Source: Paenibacillus nuruki
GTDB lineage: Bacteria > Bacillota > Bacilli > Paenibacillales > Paenibacillaceae
Reading direction: 5' to 3'
NCBI RefSeq assembly: GCF_001721045.1
Contig: NZ_MDER01000043.1
Coordinates: 87,477 to 151,476 of the forward strand
DNA: 64,000 nucleotides
The notes below the pieces were generated by a model. That model ran no database searches. It was not told the DNA's origin and worked only from the letters and a program-made list of their open reading frames with translations. Below, in pieces: positions 28,879-39,004 of this stretch. Every line of letters starts with the position of its first letter. The stretch's first letter is position 1. Position numbers and translations under genes: made by a program.

Positions 28879-28934
28879 ATTCCCAGTAGAAATCAAAGCA
28901 AAGTCGTTTTTTGCTTTGATTTCTTGCTGAGAAT
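28879..28934. terminator. long hairpin between ackA and asnS
   Basis: ATTCCCAG plus AAATCAAAGCAAA pairs with TTTGCTTTGATTT plus CTGAGAAT. Weak T-run after it (CTTTTTCAT). Either an ackA terminator or a leader structure for asnS; no T-box sequence is present. Confidence 0.5.
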
Positions 28935-28995
28935 GACCTTTTTCATATACCTATTTCATTGATATGGCTCAATAAACAAAAGGGAGAGTATATAA

Positions 28996-30291
28996 ATGTC
29001 GACCAAAACCGTTATAAAAAAAGTAAATGAGCATGTTGAACAGACTGTCACGATTGGCGCATGGATCAACAATAAGCGCTCTAGCGGTAAAATCCAGTTT
29101 TTACAATTACGTGATGGTACGGGTTATATTCAAGGCGTTGTTGTAAAAAGCGAAGTATCTGAAGAATTGTGGAATGATGCTAAAAGCTTAACGCAAGAAA
29201 GTTCTTTGTATGTAACAGGAATCATTCGCGAAGAACCACGTAGTAAGTCTGGATATGAAATGACTGTTACAGGGATTGAAATTATCCATTTGACTGAAAA
29301 CTATCCGATTACACCTAAAGAGCATGGTACAGATTTCTTGATGGATCATCGTCATCTATGGTTACGTTCTAACAGACAACGTGCTGTTATGGTGATTCGT
29401 GCAGAAATTATTCGTGCAGTACAAGAATTTTTCAACGACAATGGATTTACCAAAGTCGATCCGCCAATCTTAACTCCATCTGCGGCAGAAGATTCTACAG
29501 AATTGTTCCATATCAAATACTTTGATGAAGATGCTTATCTTACTCAAAGTGGACAGTTGTACATGGAAGCAGCAGCAATGGCGTTGGGTAAAGTGTATTC
29601 ATTTGGTCCTACATTCCGTGCAGAGAAATCCAAAACACGTCGTCACTTGATCGAGTTCTGGATGATTGAGCCTGAAATGGCATTTACAGATCATGAAGAA
29701 AGCTTGCGTGTACAAGAACAGTTTGTAGCTTATGTGGTACAATCGGTACTTAAAAATTGTCGTACTGAATTGGAAACGTTGGAGCGTGATATTTCTAAAT
29801 TAGAAAATATTCAAGCGCCATTCCCACGTATTTCATATGATGAAGCGATTGAATTCTTAAAAGGTAAAGATTTTGATATTCCTTGGGGTAATGACTTTGG
29901 TGCGCCACATGAGACAGCGATTGCTGAAGCGTATGACAAGCCTGTATTTATTACCAACTATCCTAAAGATATCAAAGCTTTCTATATGAAACCTGATCCT
30001 GAACGTCCTGAAGTGGTATTGTGTGCGGATATGATCGCACCTGAAGGATATGGAGAGATTATTGGTGGATCACAACGTATTGACGATCCAGAGCTAATGA
30101 AGCAGCGTTTTGAAGAACATAACCTGACTGAAGAAGCTTATAAATGGTATCTTGATCTACGTACTTACGGAAGCGTACCGCATTCTGGCTTCGGTCTAGG
30201 TCTAGAGCGTACGGTAGCATGGATTTGTGGATTGGATCATGTCCGTGAAACCATTGCATTCCCACGTATGTTGTACCGTCTATACCCTTAG
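28996..30291 (+). CDS. asnS: asparaginyl-tRNA synthetase
   Basis: 431 residues, class II synthetase. N-terminal OB-fold ([30 protein letters not shown]) and catalytic motifs [24 protein letters not shown] (motif 2) and [21 protein letters not shown] (motif 3). Charges tRNA-Asn. AGGGAGAG lies upstream of the ATG. Order asnS-dnaD as in B. subtilis. Confidence 0.97.
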   Translation: MSTKTVIKKVNEHVEQTVTIGAWINNKRSSGKIQFLQLRDGTGYIQGVVVKSEVSEELWNDAKSLTQESSLYVTGIIREEPRSKSGYEMTVTGIEIIHLTENYPITPKEHGTDFLMDHRHLWLRSNRQRAVMVIRAEIIRAVQEFFNDNGFTKVDPPILTPSAAEDSTELFHIKYFDEDAYLTQSGQLYMEAAAMALGKVYSFGPTFRAEKSKTRRHLIEFWMIEPEMAFTDHEESLRVQEQFVAYVVQSVLKNCRTELETLERDISKLENIQAPFPRISYDEAIEFLKGKDFDIPWGNDFGAPHETAIAEAYDKPVFITNYPKDIKAFYMKPDPERPEVVLCADMIAPEGYGEIIGGSQRIDDPELMKQRFEEHNLTEEAYKWYLDLRTYGSVPHSGFGLGLERTVAWICGLDHVRETIAFPRMLYRLYP

Positions 30292-30342
30292 TCTCTGCGT
30301 AGGATGATGTCTAATCGTAGAGCAATAGAAAGGGTGAATCAC

Positions 30343-31044
30343 ATGGGCGGAGAACAATGGAAGTCCTGGTCTAAAGGTGCTGCCTTTGCTTTGGGCTTGC
30401 AGACGGCGAATGTGCCTTATGCATTGCTCAAATATTATCAGGCATTAGATCTGGATGATGCGGAAGCAATGTTGCTCATTCAAATTCTATCTTTTCGACA
30501 AGTTGAAAATAATGAATTCCCGACACTTGAAGAACTACAATGGAGAACAGGAGCAGATGCTTCTCTGATCGCTACTCGTATCCAGAAGTTAATGAAGTCA
30601 GGGTTTGTATTAATTGAAGATGAAGAAGACCCGTTAACAGGCATTCGCTATGAGCGCTATGATCTAAGCGGATTGTATGAGAAACTGGGCACTGTACTGG
30701 CTACAGAGCAGCAGGATATGATTGATTCTTCAGAAGTCTTACCTGAACCTGTCAAACCGATGTCCAAAGCAGATAAGCAAGCAGAGAATGAGCGCAACCT
30801 TTTTATTATTTTTGAAAAAGAATTTGCTCGTCCGTTATCTCCAATGGAATGCGAAACGATCTCCAGTTGGATCGATCAGGATCGGTATGCTGAAGAATTG
30901 ATTTTAATGGCGCTCAAAGAAGCTGTATTTGCAGGTAAGCTTCATTTTAGATACATTGATCGTATTTTACTGGAATGGAATCGCAACCGTGTACGTACAG
31001 TAGAAGACGCTAGAGCACACACACAGAAATTCCGTCAACGATAA
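30343..31044 (+). CDS. dnaD: DNA replication protein DnaD
   Basis: About 233 residues from the ATG at 30343, which has AAAGGGTG 8 nt upstream; the frame extends back to 30304 without a good ribosome site. N-terminal winged-helix oligomerisation domain and C-terminal DnaB_2/DnaD domain (FEKEFARPLSPMECETISSWIDQD and the YIDRILLEWNRN motif). It helps load the replicative helicase at oriC and at restart forks. In B. subtilis nth follows directly; here nth is about 20 kb downstream. Confidence 0.93.
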   Translation: MGGEQWKSWSKGAAFALGLQTANVPYALLKYYQALDLDDAEAMLLIQILSFRQVENNEFPTLEELQWRTGADASLIATRIQKLMKSGFVLIEDEEDPLTGIRYERYDLSGLYEKLGTVLATEQQDMIDSSEVLPEPVKPMSKADKQAENERNLFIIFEKEFARPLSPMECETISSWIDQDRYAEELILMALKEAVFAGKLHFRYIDRILLEWNRNRVRTVEDARAHTQKFRQR

Positions 31045-31094
31045 GTTGGTAGGATCTGTTTCATGGCTATTAATAAATAAAGTGTAAAAAACAA

Positions 31095-31136
31095 AAGGCT
31101 GTTTCCTCGATAATATTTGGGGAAGCAGTCTTTTTT
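31095..31136 (+). terminator. terminator downstream of dnaD
   Basis: GGCTGTTTCC pairs with GGAAGCAGTC (two wobbles) and is followed by six T. It isolates dnaD from the long spacer after it. Confidence 0.8.
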
Positions 31137-32146
31137 GTGTTAGATCTATTTATCTAATGTATAGAGAGATCAAATGCAGAAATTTATGAAATAGAAGAAG
31201 AGAAGATTTGTACTCATTTGGATAGATAAAAAGACTACATATTTTAGAAAATATTTGGAGAATCTATATGAACAAAATAGACTCAAAAAGGTAAAAAAGA
31301 AGAGTTTCTAAAAACTTTTTAAATATTTTTTTATGCTCAAAATCTTCTTTTTTGGAGTCATTTTGATATAAATCTAAGGAGGAACTAAAAGAAAATATTT
31401 AAGGTTATTCATTCAATAAAAAGTATAAATATACATTATCCTATATTTGGAAAAAGGAGTTTGTCTGTAATAAAAGGAGATTGAAAATTATAGCTAGCTA
31501 GTTAGGTGTGAGGTATATATAACATGAAGAGTGATGTAGTAGATTGATCGCTAGTATAAATGATAAAAGAGAAATGTGAAAATAAAAACAACTGATTACA
31601 GAGTAACCAAGGGATTTACATAGGGTAGCAAACCTAAAAAGGATATTTTTCAAGTGAAATGCAAGAATATAGAGAGGGATTTATAACTTCAAAAGTATTT
31701 ATATGATAATATTTTTATATAAATAACGCTTGATATGTCAATTAATATAACATCATTACTAAAATGTGTACAGAATATGTACAAAAAAGAAGCAAATCAG
31801 AAATGTAAACGGAATGTGAAAAAATATACAGTAAATATTAAAATGGTAAAAAGTTTATGAAAAATGTAAGCGCTAAACTAATTAGGTATGTTTCTATTAT
31901 GTAGTTACATTTAATTTTGCAAAATATAATAAAAATCATTTCAGTAGGGTTGCAATTTATTTGAAATAGGAGTAAAGTTACTTTTGCCCTGATAAACAAG
32001 TACTGAATACTTACAAATACATGACTACTACCTCATAATTATTCATAAGAAGCTAAAGTGGTTAGCGTATAGAGTGATCTAAAATCAACACAAACACGTA
32101 ACACATAGTAATACAAAATAAAACATTCAATTAGGAGAGATACAAA
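31137..32146. other. 1-kb AT-rich spacer upstream of LysM gene
   Basis: No ORF with a credible start was found here. It holds two WalR-like direct repeats (31767-31783 and 31804-31820) and a cre-like TGTAAGCGCTAA near 31865. The gene's own RBS AGGAGAG is at about 32133. The spacer is unusually long for this compact region; a distal promoter with a long 5' leader, or a decayed gene, are both possible. Confidence 0.6.
31767..31820 (+). promoter_or_regulatory. two WalR-box-like direct repeats
   Basis: TGTACA-N5-TGTACA (31767-31783, one mismatch per half) and TGTAAA-N5-TGTGAA (31804-31820, one mismatch in total) resemble the WalR/YycF consensus TGTWAH-N5-TGTWAH. WalR controls wall-hydrolase and LysM genes in Bacillales. 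They lie over 300 bp upstream of the LysM gene start. Confidence 0.4.
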
Positions 32147-32578
32147 ATGATGAACAGCAAAATTCAAAAAGTATTATTGTCTACAGTAGTAGCAGCAAGT
32201 TTGGGAGCAGTATCCGTAGTAGCACCTTTGGGAGCACACCAAGTATCTGCTGCAACTAACGATTCTAACCATCAAAAAAACAAAGACAAAGCAGAAAAAC
32301 GTGCTGAAAACGCTGCTTACCAAGCTGCTGTATCTGCACAAGTAAATTCAATGTTCGGTTCTTCTAACGAAACAACAACAGCTCCAGAACAAGAAAAAAC
32401 AGATGCCGCTAAGACACCTGCTACTGAAGCACAAGCTAAAACAAATGTAACTGTAGTTGTTCCACAAGGTGCTAGCCTTACTGAAATCGCTGCTCAATAT
32501 GGTGTAACTGTAGATGAGTTGATTGCTGCTAACAATCTTCTTCCAGCTGGATACCAATTGACTATTCCGCAAAAATAA
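32147..32578 (+). CDS. secreted LysM-domain protein
   Basis: 143 residues. Signal peptide about 1-36 with a likely cleavage after VSA (HQVSA-ATNDS). A Lys/Ala/Thr-rich low-complexity linker follows. One C-terminal LysM domain ends the protein (about 98-141, VVPQGASLTEIAAQYGVTVDEL). LysM binds peptidoglycan GlcNAc. There is no catalytic domain, so it is a wall-associated binding protein rather than a hydrolase. RBS AGGAGAG about 9 nt before the ATG. The start could also be the second Met. Confidence 0.85.
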   Translation: MMNSKIQKVLLSTVVAASLGAVSVVAPLGAHQVSAATNDSNHQKNKDKAEKRAENAAYQAAVSAQVNSMFGSSNETTTAPEQEKTDAAKTPATEAQAKTNVTVVVPQGASLTEIAAQYGVTVDELIAANNLLPAGYQLTIPQK

Positions 32579-32811
32579 GATTTATCCATCTGATCGGCCA
32601 AGAGCATAGGATAGAAAAATACCAATAAAGATATACATGAAGCCATCTACTGCCATAGATGGTTTCTATTATGGTATTTCTTATACGAAATGCAACATAT
32701 TCAAGTGAAGCAATGCAGATCAATTCGTTCATCTGTACGCTTGTTGTTAATTTATAATCAGTATACGGGTATTTGTGATGAAGGGCAACAACAAATTGTG
32801 TTTTACATACA

Positions 32812-32849
32812 AAAAAAGCTGACATTAACTATAATGTCAGCTTTTTTGT
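32812..32849. terminator. bidirectional terminator
   Basis: AAAAAAGCTGACATT pairs with AATGTCAGCTTTTTT. It lies about 230 bp after the LysM gene; an intervening imperfect hairpin (32612-32684, GCCATCT/AGATGGT plus AATACCA/TGGTATT) may be the LysM gene's own terminator. Confidence 0.85.
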
Positions 32850-33043
32850 ACGTTTTTTTCAAATATTTCCAAAATGATAACGCTTCATTTAAGAAAAATG
32901 ACCCTAATATTGATTTTTATATCTTCAAACACGAACGGATTACATGTAAGAGAGAGATTAATTTCGTCTATAAGAGTAAATCATCTAATCCTATAGACGA
33001 AATCATCACTTCATCGATCTTTTAAAAGGCACAAAGACCCTTT

Positions 33044-33688
33044 TTATTTTCTTAGTAGCAAATCACGATAGATATACTCAAAAATAAACTCAAATGCTTC
33101 TAGATGGCGTTTGGCTTCAAATGCGTTTTGACCCCAAGCATAGATACCATGTCCACGTAACAGAATACCTGGAATCGATTGATTTAACACACCCGATACC
33201 AATTCGGCAATTTTAGGAATTTCAGCATAGTTAGGAAGAACAGGGATCGTAATCGCAGCATTTTCTTCCCAGATATTGAATGCTTTTATTAATTCTAATC
33301 CTTGAATCGGCACTTCACCTTGTTCACCAAAATATTCGCTTACTAGATTATTGAATACGGTGTGTACATGGAATACGGCACCACAACCGGTTTCACGATA
33401 GATTTCGCAATGAATTAATGTCTCTGCACTAGGTTTTAGCCCGGTAGTCTCACAAGGACGACCATCTTGATCTACAAATAAGAAATCAGACGGTGTGCTT
33501 ACTGATTTGTCTTTACCACTTGCTGTAATGGCAAAATGGAAGTTCTCAGGCGTGTAGTCGCCTACACGAAGCGATAAGTTACCGCTTGTACCTGGGAACC
33601 AATGTCTTGCAGCGAATTGCTCTTTGATGCCACTTAGCTCTTGTAATGCCGCTTGCTTATGCTCTAAAGGAATATTAACAAAACTCAT
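33044..33688 (-). CDS. mtnB: methylthioribulose-1-phosphate dehydratase
   Basis: 214 residues, class II aldolase/AraD fold. HVHT near residue 102 plus a later His supply Zn; GTSGNLSLRV at about 35-44 binds phosphate. Dehydrates 5-methylthioribulose 1-phosphate in methionine salvage. Its start overlaps the mtnX stop by 4 bp. It is the last gene of the proBAC-mtnWXB run. No mtnD follows, unlike Bacillus. Confidence 0.95.
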   Translation of the reverse strand: MSFVNIPLEHKQAALQELSGIKEQFAARHWFPGTSGNLSLRVGDYTPENFHFAITASGKDKSVSTPSDFLFVDQDGRPCETTGLKPSAETLIHCEIYRETGCGAVFHVHTVFNNLVSEYFGEQGEVPIQGLELIKAFNIWEENAAITIPVLPNYAEIPKIAELVSGVLNQSIPGILLRGHGIYAWGQNAFEAKRHLEAFEFIFEYIYRDLLLRK

Positions 33689-34362
33689 GAATGTATCGCT
33701 CCTATTCGTTGTCCAAAATCTGAAATAATATCATGGAAAGTATGGAAAGGTACATGATAAACCCCTAGTTCTACACATTTGTCTGTTAAGACAGAGCGTG
33801 AGTAGACCAGATCAGCAATCTTAGCTCCTTCAAAATCAGTTAAGCTATCTCCAATAAGGATACGCTCATATTGATCCGGTGAAAATTGACGCATAACCGT
33901 CGTTTTACACATTCCGCAATCATTTTGACAATGTTCATCACAAGGATGAGTCCATACAATCTCAATATGTTCACCACTAAAGTCAGCACCGTTACAGAAA
34001 ATATGATCTTCTGCAATATCAAAAGGAGCTAATAATGGTTTTAAGAAAAAGTCGATTCCACCGCTGGTCACATAAAAAGGAATTTGGTGGCGATGAACTA
34101 AAGCTAGAAAATCGCTAAATCCTTCACGAATACCGGCTGTATTCATCACATAATCCACAATTTCTTGCTTTTGTGAAGAAGGCAGTAGTGCAAACATTTT
34201 GCCTACACCATCACGAATCGAACGTTGACCTCCGACGACTTCATTCATAATCTTTTCATATCCAGGAGGAGAGAAATGTTTCATAATCGCAACAATATTG
34301 TCGGAATTGGTAATCGTACCATCAAAATCACAAAAAATAATCGGTTGTTTACTTACACTCAT
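33685..34362 (-). CDS. mtnX: 2-hydroxy-3-keto-5-methylthiopentenyl-1-phosphate phosphatase
   Basis: About 225 residues, HAD superfamily. [13 protein letters not shown] near the N-terminus is motif I, and [15 protein letters not shown] is motif IV. Dephosphorylates the product of MtnW. The ATG at 34362 forms an ATGA overlap with mtnW; the TTG at 34377 is a less likely start. GGTGGAG lies close upstream. Confidence 0.94.
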   Translation of the reverse strand: MSVSKQPIIFCDFDGTITNSDNIVAIMKHFSPPGYEKIMNEVVGGQRSIRDGVGKMFALLPSSQKQEIVDYVMNTAGIREGFSDFLALVHRHQIPFYVTSGGIDFFLKPLLAPFDIAEDHIFCNGADFSGEHIEIVWTHPCDEHCQNDCGMCKTTVMRQFSPDQYERILIGDSLTDFEGAKIADLVYSRSVLTDKCVELGVYHVPFHTFHDIISDFGQRIGAIHS

Positions 34363-35573
34363 CGTTCTCCACCCCAAAGTTCTAATGCTTGTCTAAGTTC
34401 TTGATGTCCTTGAGCGGCATGATCAGCAAGTGAAGTACCTGCCAAGGCAGCATCTATAGCTTGTTGGAAAGCTCTACCACCCGCGCTAGCACCTTCGGGA
34501 TGACCGTGAATACCGCCACCAGCATTAATAATTACCTGATGACCAAAGTCTTTCAGAATCAACGGTACAAGCCCTGGATGAATACCAGCCGAAGGTACAG
34601 GGAAGCTATGCTGGAAAGGCAAGGCTGGGGATACCAGTTGCTCCCGAATCGCCATATTTTCTGCTTTAGGCATAACTACTGAGCCATAAGGAGAAGGGAA
34701 TAATACAAGATCAGCACCCGCAATACGCATTAATTGACCCAGTAACACCGAAGCCGAAATCCCATAATAAGGCGATGGGTAATAAGCGCCTGCAAGCGAT
34801 GGATGTGCCATAATTGGAATATTGATCTCAGGATCGCGTGCCAGTTCATGAAGCACATCGTATCCATAAGCTAATACATTAAGAAGTAGAGCATTGGCTC
34901 CTGAATCGATTGCTTTTTTGGCTTGTTCTTTTAATTTAAAAGTATGCCCCGTTAGATTAGCAGCATACAGTACTTTTTTGCCTGTTTGTGCTTGTACATC
35001 ATCGGCAGCTTTACGACAAGCAGCCACACGTTTTTCGATCGGTGTTAATTCATTTTCAAATAAAATTTCATCGTCTTTAATTAGATCCACGCCACCTAGA
35101 GCTTGTGCTGTAAATTGACGTGTTAATTCATCCAGATCATGACCGATCACTGATTTGAAAATACTCATTAATAACGGACGTTCAGGAACATCTAGAATAT
35201 CACGTACCCCTTGGATGCCAAATTTAGGGCCTGTAAAAGAACTTAAAAACGTATCTGAGAATTGTAAGTTGGTTAATTTGATCTGACCATCCATCGAAAT
35301 TTTACCAAATACCGTAATCAATAATGCAGGAATATCGGAACTGAAGTTAGCATCAGGGTAAGCGATCTGGATATCCGCATAACGCTCACCTTGTTCGGAT
35401 TCATTCACCTCAACAGAAATGACTTCACCTAGATGCTTTTTCATAGATTCTTGCTTGGCGGCAGGTAATTCGGTCCAGCTACCGACCGTCATCCCAATTG
35501 CAATTGAAGAAGCTTTTTTATGAAAATCAGCTTGGCTATCATAACAACGATAAGAAGCTATACAATAACTCAT
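34359..35573 (-). CDS. mtnW: 2,3-diketo-5-methylthiopentyl-1-phosphate enolase (RuBisCO-like protein)
   Basis: 404 residues. [10 protein letters not shown] is the RuBisCO-like loop with the metal-binding carbamylated Lys and Asp/Glu. [19 protein letters not shown] is the C-terminal phosphate loop. It enolises 2,3-diketo-5-methylthiopentyl 1-phosphate in methionine salvage; it is not a carbon-fixing RuBisCO. Its ATG overlaps the proC stop (ATGA), so mtnWXB is translationally coupled to proline synthesis genes, which is unusual. Confidence 0.95.
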   Translation of the reverse strand: MSYCIASYRCYDSQADFHKKASSIAIGMTVGSWTELPAAKQESMKKHLGEVISVEVNESEQGERYADIQIAYPDANFSSDIPALLITVFGKISMDGQIKLTNLQFSDTFLSSFTGPKFGIQGVRDILDVPERPLLMSIFKSVIGHDLDELTRQFTAQALGGVDLIKDDEILFENELTPIEKRVAACRKAADDVQAQTGKKVLYAANLTGHTFKLKEQAKKAIDSGANALLLNVLAYGYDVLHELARDPEINIPIMAHPSLAGAYYPSPYYGISASVLLGQLMRIAGADLVLFPSPYGSVVMPKAENMAIREQLVSPALPFQHSFPVPSAGIHPGLVPLILKDFGHQVIINAGGGIHGHPEGASAGGRAFQQAIDAALAGTSLADHAAQGHQELRQALELWGGER

Positions 35574-36442
35574 GAATTGTCCTCCTTGAGTGCAGCACCC
35601 ATCTCACGAGAACGTTCTGCACAGCGTTCTACACCACGTACAATCGTGTCTTGCATATGTGCATCTTCAAATACTTTAATCGCCGCTGCGGTTGATCCAT
35701 TAGGAGAAGTAACTTTGGCACGCAGAGCAGCAGGTTCTTCACCGGTTTGTTGTACCATATGAGAAGCACCAATTACAGTCTGAATCGTAAGTTCACGTGC
35801 TTGCTCAGCAGATAATCCGCCTTCGATTCCTGCACGAATCATCGATTCCATCACATAATAAATATAAGCAGGGCCACTTCCTGAAATACCGGTCAACGTT
35901 TCCATTTGAGATTCTTCGATCTCGGTTACCGTACCGACAGCTTCAAATAGATGATGAACTAATTGACGTTGTTCCAGACTTACTTCTTCCGAAAAGACTA
36001 GACCTGTGGCTCCAAGTCCGATACTACTTGAAGTATTGGGCATGGTACGTGCTACAGGTTGCTTGCGACCGAGTAAGTGCTGAATCGTACCTACTTCCAA
36101 ACCTGCAATTACAGAAACAATCAATTGATCTTCTGTCAAAGTAGGTCCTAACTGACGAAGTGCATGAGCTGCATCGACAGGTTTCATCGCTAGTACAATC
36201 ACTTTGGCTTGTTGCAAAGCGGCTGTACGTGTTGATTCTTCTCCAGCGACAGCAACACCGTAACGTTGTACTAAATAATCTAAACGTTCCTTATTTCCAC
36301 GGTTTAGCATCGTTACATGAGCAGGAACCACAACAGCTCGATTCACTAACCCTCGTAAAATTGCTTCTGCCATAGATCCTGATCCATAAAAACAAAGAGG
36401 TTCTGTTATTAACGTTTGTAAAGATTGAGGGTGACTCATCAT
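35570..36442 (-). CDS. proC: pyrroline-5-carboxylate reductase
   Basis: About 290 residues. [15 protein letters not shown] is the NAD(P)H loop. [19 protein letters not shown] and the C-terminal [17 protein letters not shown] are ProC signatures. Last step of proline synthesis. AAAGG is about 6 nt before the ATG at 36442; the frame reaches 36460 with a GTG but that covers the ribosome site. The 5' region overlaps a dispersed repeat (36456-36527). Confidence 0.95.
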   Translation of the reverse strand: MMSHPQSLQTLITEPLCFYGSGSMAEAILRGLVNRAVVVPAHVTMLNRGNKERLDYLVQRYGVAVAGEESTRTAALQQAKVIVLAMKPVDAAHALRQLGPTLTEDQLIVSVIAGLEVGTIQHLLGRKQPVARTMPNTSSSIGLGATGLVFSEEVSLEQRQLVHHLFEAVGTVTEIEESQMETLTGISGSGPAYIYYVMESMIRAGIEGGLSAEQARELTIQTVIGASHMVQQTGEEPAALRAKVTSPNGSTAAAIKVFEDAHMQDTIVRGVERCAERSREMGAALKEDNS

Positions 36443-36455
36443 TTTCATCCTTTCA

Positions 36456-36527
36456 AGCACTTGGTATTACAAGCGCTACATCTTCTAGTTAAATCAAATA
36501 TGATTTTTGCAGAGCAAAATATCTTTT
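36456..36527 (+). repeat. diverged single copy of the 8558-8722 repeat
   Basis: AGCACTTGGTATTACAAGCGCT (36456-36477) then TGATTTTTGCAGAGCAAAATATCTTT (36500-36525) have the same order and spacing as the birA-panB repeat unit. It lies in the 109-bp gap between proA and proC. Confidence 0.75.
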
Positions 36528-36551
36528 ATGAACCTATGATTCATATTTATA

Positions 36552-37799
36552 TTATTGACGAATTTGACCATTTCCGTAAATACGATATTTGGTCGAAGTG
36601 AGCGCAGGTAATCCCATAGGACCGCGTGCATGTAGTTTCTGTGTACTGATGCCAATTTCAGCCCCGAATCCGAATTCGAATCCATCAGTAAAACGAGTAG
36701 AAGCATTGTGGTACACAGCAGCGGCATCGACTTCCTGCATAAAGCGTTTGGCATTATTCTCATCAGCGGTAACGATACATTCCGAGTGCATCGTGCCATA
36801 AGTCGCAATATGTTGCAATGCTTCATCCAGATTAGCTACAATTTTGATATTCAAAATATAGTCATTATATTCGGTAGCATAATCTTGTTCAGTCACTTCT
36901 TTTGCCCATGGAATCAATTGACGTGTTCCTGCGCAACCCCGAATTTCTACCTGATCCTCACGTAAAGCTTCAGCAAGTGCGATAAAAGCAGTCTGGTCAT
37001 AGTCTGTATGCACCAAAAGTGTTTCCATCGAATTACAGACGGAAGGACGCTGTACTTTAGCATTGATCGCTATGTCTAATGCCATCTGATGATCTGCTGT
37101 AGCATCAATAAAGGTATGGCAGATGCCTGCTCCCGTCTCAATCACAGGAACAGTTGAATTTTGAACCACATTTTGGATTAAAGAATGACCACCACGTGGA
37201 ATAATAACATCGATAATACCATTCAGCTTCATCATTTCATTGACAGAAGCACGATCTGCATCTTCGATCAGTTGTAAGGCATCACGTGGAATAGCAGATT
37301 GTTCAAGCGCTTGATGAAGCACTTCAACCATTTTACGATTAGAAGAAAGGGCAGCAGAACCACCACGTAGAACAACAGCATTACCAGTTTTGAGAGATAA
37401 TCCTGCCGCATCGACAGTGACATTTGGACGAGCTTCATAGATAATTCCGATCACTCCAATAGGGACACGAAGCTTCTCGATAATCAATCCATTAGGACGT
37501 TCTAACGTTTCCAAAAGATCACCTACAGGATCATCCAGATCAGCGATTTGACGTAGAGCAGAAGCAATTCCTTCAATACGTACGCTATCCAGACGTAGGC
37601 GGTCTAACATCGATTCCGATGTTCCTTGTGCCCGTCCACGTTCTAAATCTTCGATATTGGCTGTAATAATCTCATCTGTATGAGAGATGAGCGCTTTGGC
37701 CATGATCAATAACGCTTCATTTTTGTGATCAGTAGATAATGCACCTAGTCTAGTCGAAGCTTGTTTGGCAAGAGTGGACTTGTGTAATACTTCACTCAT
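36552..37799 (-). CDS. proA: glutamate-5-semialdehyde dehydrogenase (gamma-glutamyl phosphate reductase)
   Basis: 415 residues, ALDH superfamily. PIGVIGIIYEARPNVTVDAAGL, GNAVVLRGGSAALSSN, and the Cys-containing VQRPSVCNSMETLLVH segment (catalytic Cys). It reduces gamma-glutamyl phosphate to the semialdehyde. AGGAGG lies 9 nt upstream. Second gene of proBA, 47 bp after proB. Confidence 0.97.
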   Translation of the reverse strand: MSEVLHKSTLAKQASTRLGALSTDHKNEALLIMAKALISHTDEIITANIEDLERGRAQGTSESMLDRLRLDSVRIEGIASALRQIADLDDPVGDLLETLERPNGLIIEKLRVPIGVIGIIYEARPNVTVDAAGLSLKTGNAVVLRGGSAALSSNRKMVEVLHQALEQSAIPRDALQLIEDADRASVNEMMKLNGIIDVIIPRGGHSLIQNVVQNSTVPVIETGAGICHTFIDATADHQMALDIAINAKVQRPSVCNSMETLLVHTDYDQTAFIALAEALREDQVEIRGCAGTRQLIPWAKEVTEQDYATEYNDYILNIKIVANLDEALQHIATYGTMHSECIVTADENNAKRFMQEVDAAAVYHNASTRFTDGFEFGFGAEIGISTQKLHARGPMGLPALTSTKYRIYGNGQIRQ

Positions 37800-37846
37800 A
37801 ATAAAAAACCTCCTCTATCCTAATAAGTTAAAGTATAAATCAAATA

Positions 37847-38956
37847 TTATAATGAAACCCATTCATCCCGATGGACAGCTTCTAAGCGGTGGATATCTTC
37901 AATACCTAATCGCTTCGATACCTCAGAGCTAGGTAGACCACAGATTAATTGTAATTGATCATGATCATAATTGACGATACCCCGCCCTAGTACTTCACGC
38001 TGGAGATTCACCACTTCAATCACATCTCCGGCATGGAATTGACCTTCCACTTGCTTAATCCCAACAGGTAATAGACTACGATATTCGCGAGTCAATGCTT
38101 GAGCTGCACCATCATCAACAATAAGGGTGCCCAGTGGAGTAGATAAGAAGCCAAGCCATTGCTTTTTAATCGAAAGTGCAGAGACATGCGTCACAAAATA
38201 CGTTCCTTTACCATGATGATCAATCGCTGCTTTGAGATCACCAACTTCACGTACACGACCAACGAATACAGGTACACCGCCACGAGTGGCTATTTTGGCG
38301 GCATCAATCTTAGAACGCATACCACCTGTACCTACCGCAGAACCCGAACCTCCAGCAACCGCATAGATTTCATCGGTAATCTCATCAATGCGATCATATC
38401 GCTTAGCCGTTGGATCATGACGGGGATCAGCACTATACAATCCTTCCATGTCCGTTAGAATAATCAATTGCGAAGCACGTGCTAGATTAGCAACCAGCGC
38501 AGATAATGTATCATTATCACCGAATTTCAATTCATCGACAGATACCGTATCATTTTCATTGAAAATAGGAATAACCCCTTGCTTCAGCAATTCTTCAATA
38601 GTCATGGTTGCATTGCCTGTTCGTTTCCGATTATTAAAATCACTGCGGGTTAATAATACCTGTCCACTAACTATGCCATGACGTGCAAAAGCTTGTTGAT
38701 AATCACGCATCAGCAGGGCTTGACCGACCGAAGCGGCGGCTTGCTTTTCATGTAATAACTTGGGACGTGAAGGATAGCCTATTTCTCTAAATCCTGCGGC
38801 TACAGCTCCCGAGGTGACCAAAAGCACAGAGTACCCTGCACGCTGTAACGAGGCGATCTCATCTGCAAAAAAATCAACAGCTTGATGATCAAGTCCTCCT
38901 TGTGGTCCGGTTAGCGAGCTGCTCCCAATCTTGACAACAATACGCTGATTTGACAA
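37847..38956 (-). CDS. proB: glutamate 5-kinase
   Basis: About 369 residues from TTG at 38956, with AAAGGAG 8 nt upstream; a GTG at 38965 overlaps that site. Amino-acid kinase domain (VVKIGSSSLTG, IPIFNENDTVS, GTGGMRSKIDAAKIA) and a C-terminal PUA domain (about 280-365). Phosphorylates glutamate, the feedback-controlled first step of proline synthesis. It lies immediately downstream of the T-box leader. Confidence 0.96.
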   Translation of the reverse strand: MSNQRIVVKIGSSSLTGPQGGLDHQAVDFFADEIASLQRAGYSVLLVTSGAVAAGFREIGYPSRPKLLHEKQAAASVGQALLMRDYQQAFARHGIVSGQVLLTRSDFNNRKRTGNATMTIEELLKQGVIPIFNENDTVSVDELKFGDNDTLSALVANLARASQLIILTDMEGLYSADPRHDPTAKRYDRIDEITDEIYAVAGGSGSAVGTGGMRSKIDAAKIATRGGVPVFVGRVREVGDLKAAIDHHGKGTYFVTHVSALSIKKQWLGFLSTPLGTLIVDDGAAQALTREYRSLLPVGIKQVEGQFHAGDVIEVVNLQREVLGRGIVNYDHDQLQLICGLPSSEVSKRLGIEDIHRLEAVHRDEWVSL

Positions 38957-39004
38957 TATGTTCACTCCTTTATAACTGCCTATCCATTTCTATATTTAGT
39001 TAGA

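Noticed and set aside
28778..28995. T-box leader for asnS
   Set aside because: A long hairpin is present, but no TGGTACCGCG-type T-box sequence or Stem I motif.
31500..31720. c-di-AMP (ydaO) riboswitch before the LysM gene
   Set aside because: GGGTAGCAAACC looked suggestive, but the conserved CCGACAGCTAACTCCG-type core was not found.
32690..33025. Plus-strand ORF of 111 codons after the LysM gene
   Set aside because: It runs through a strong bidirectional terminator (32812-32849) and lacks a ribosome site.
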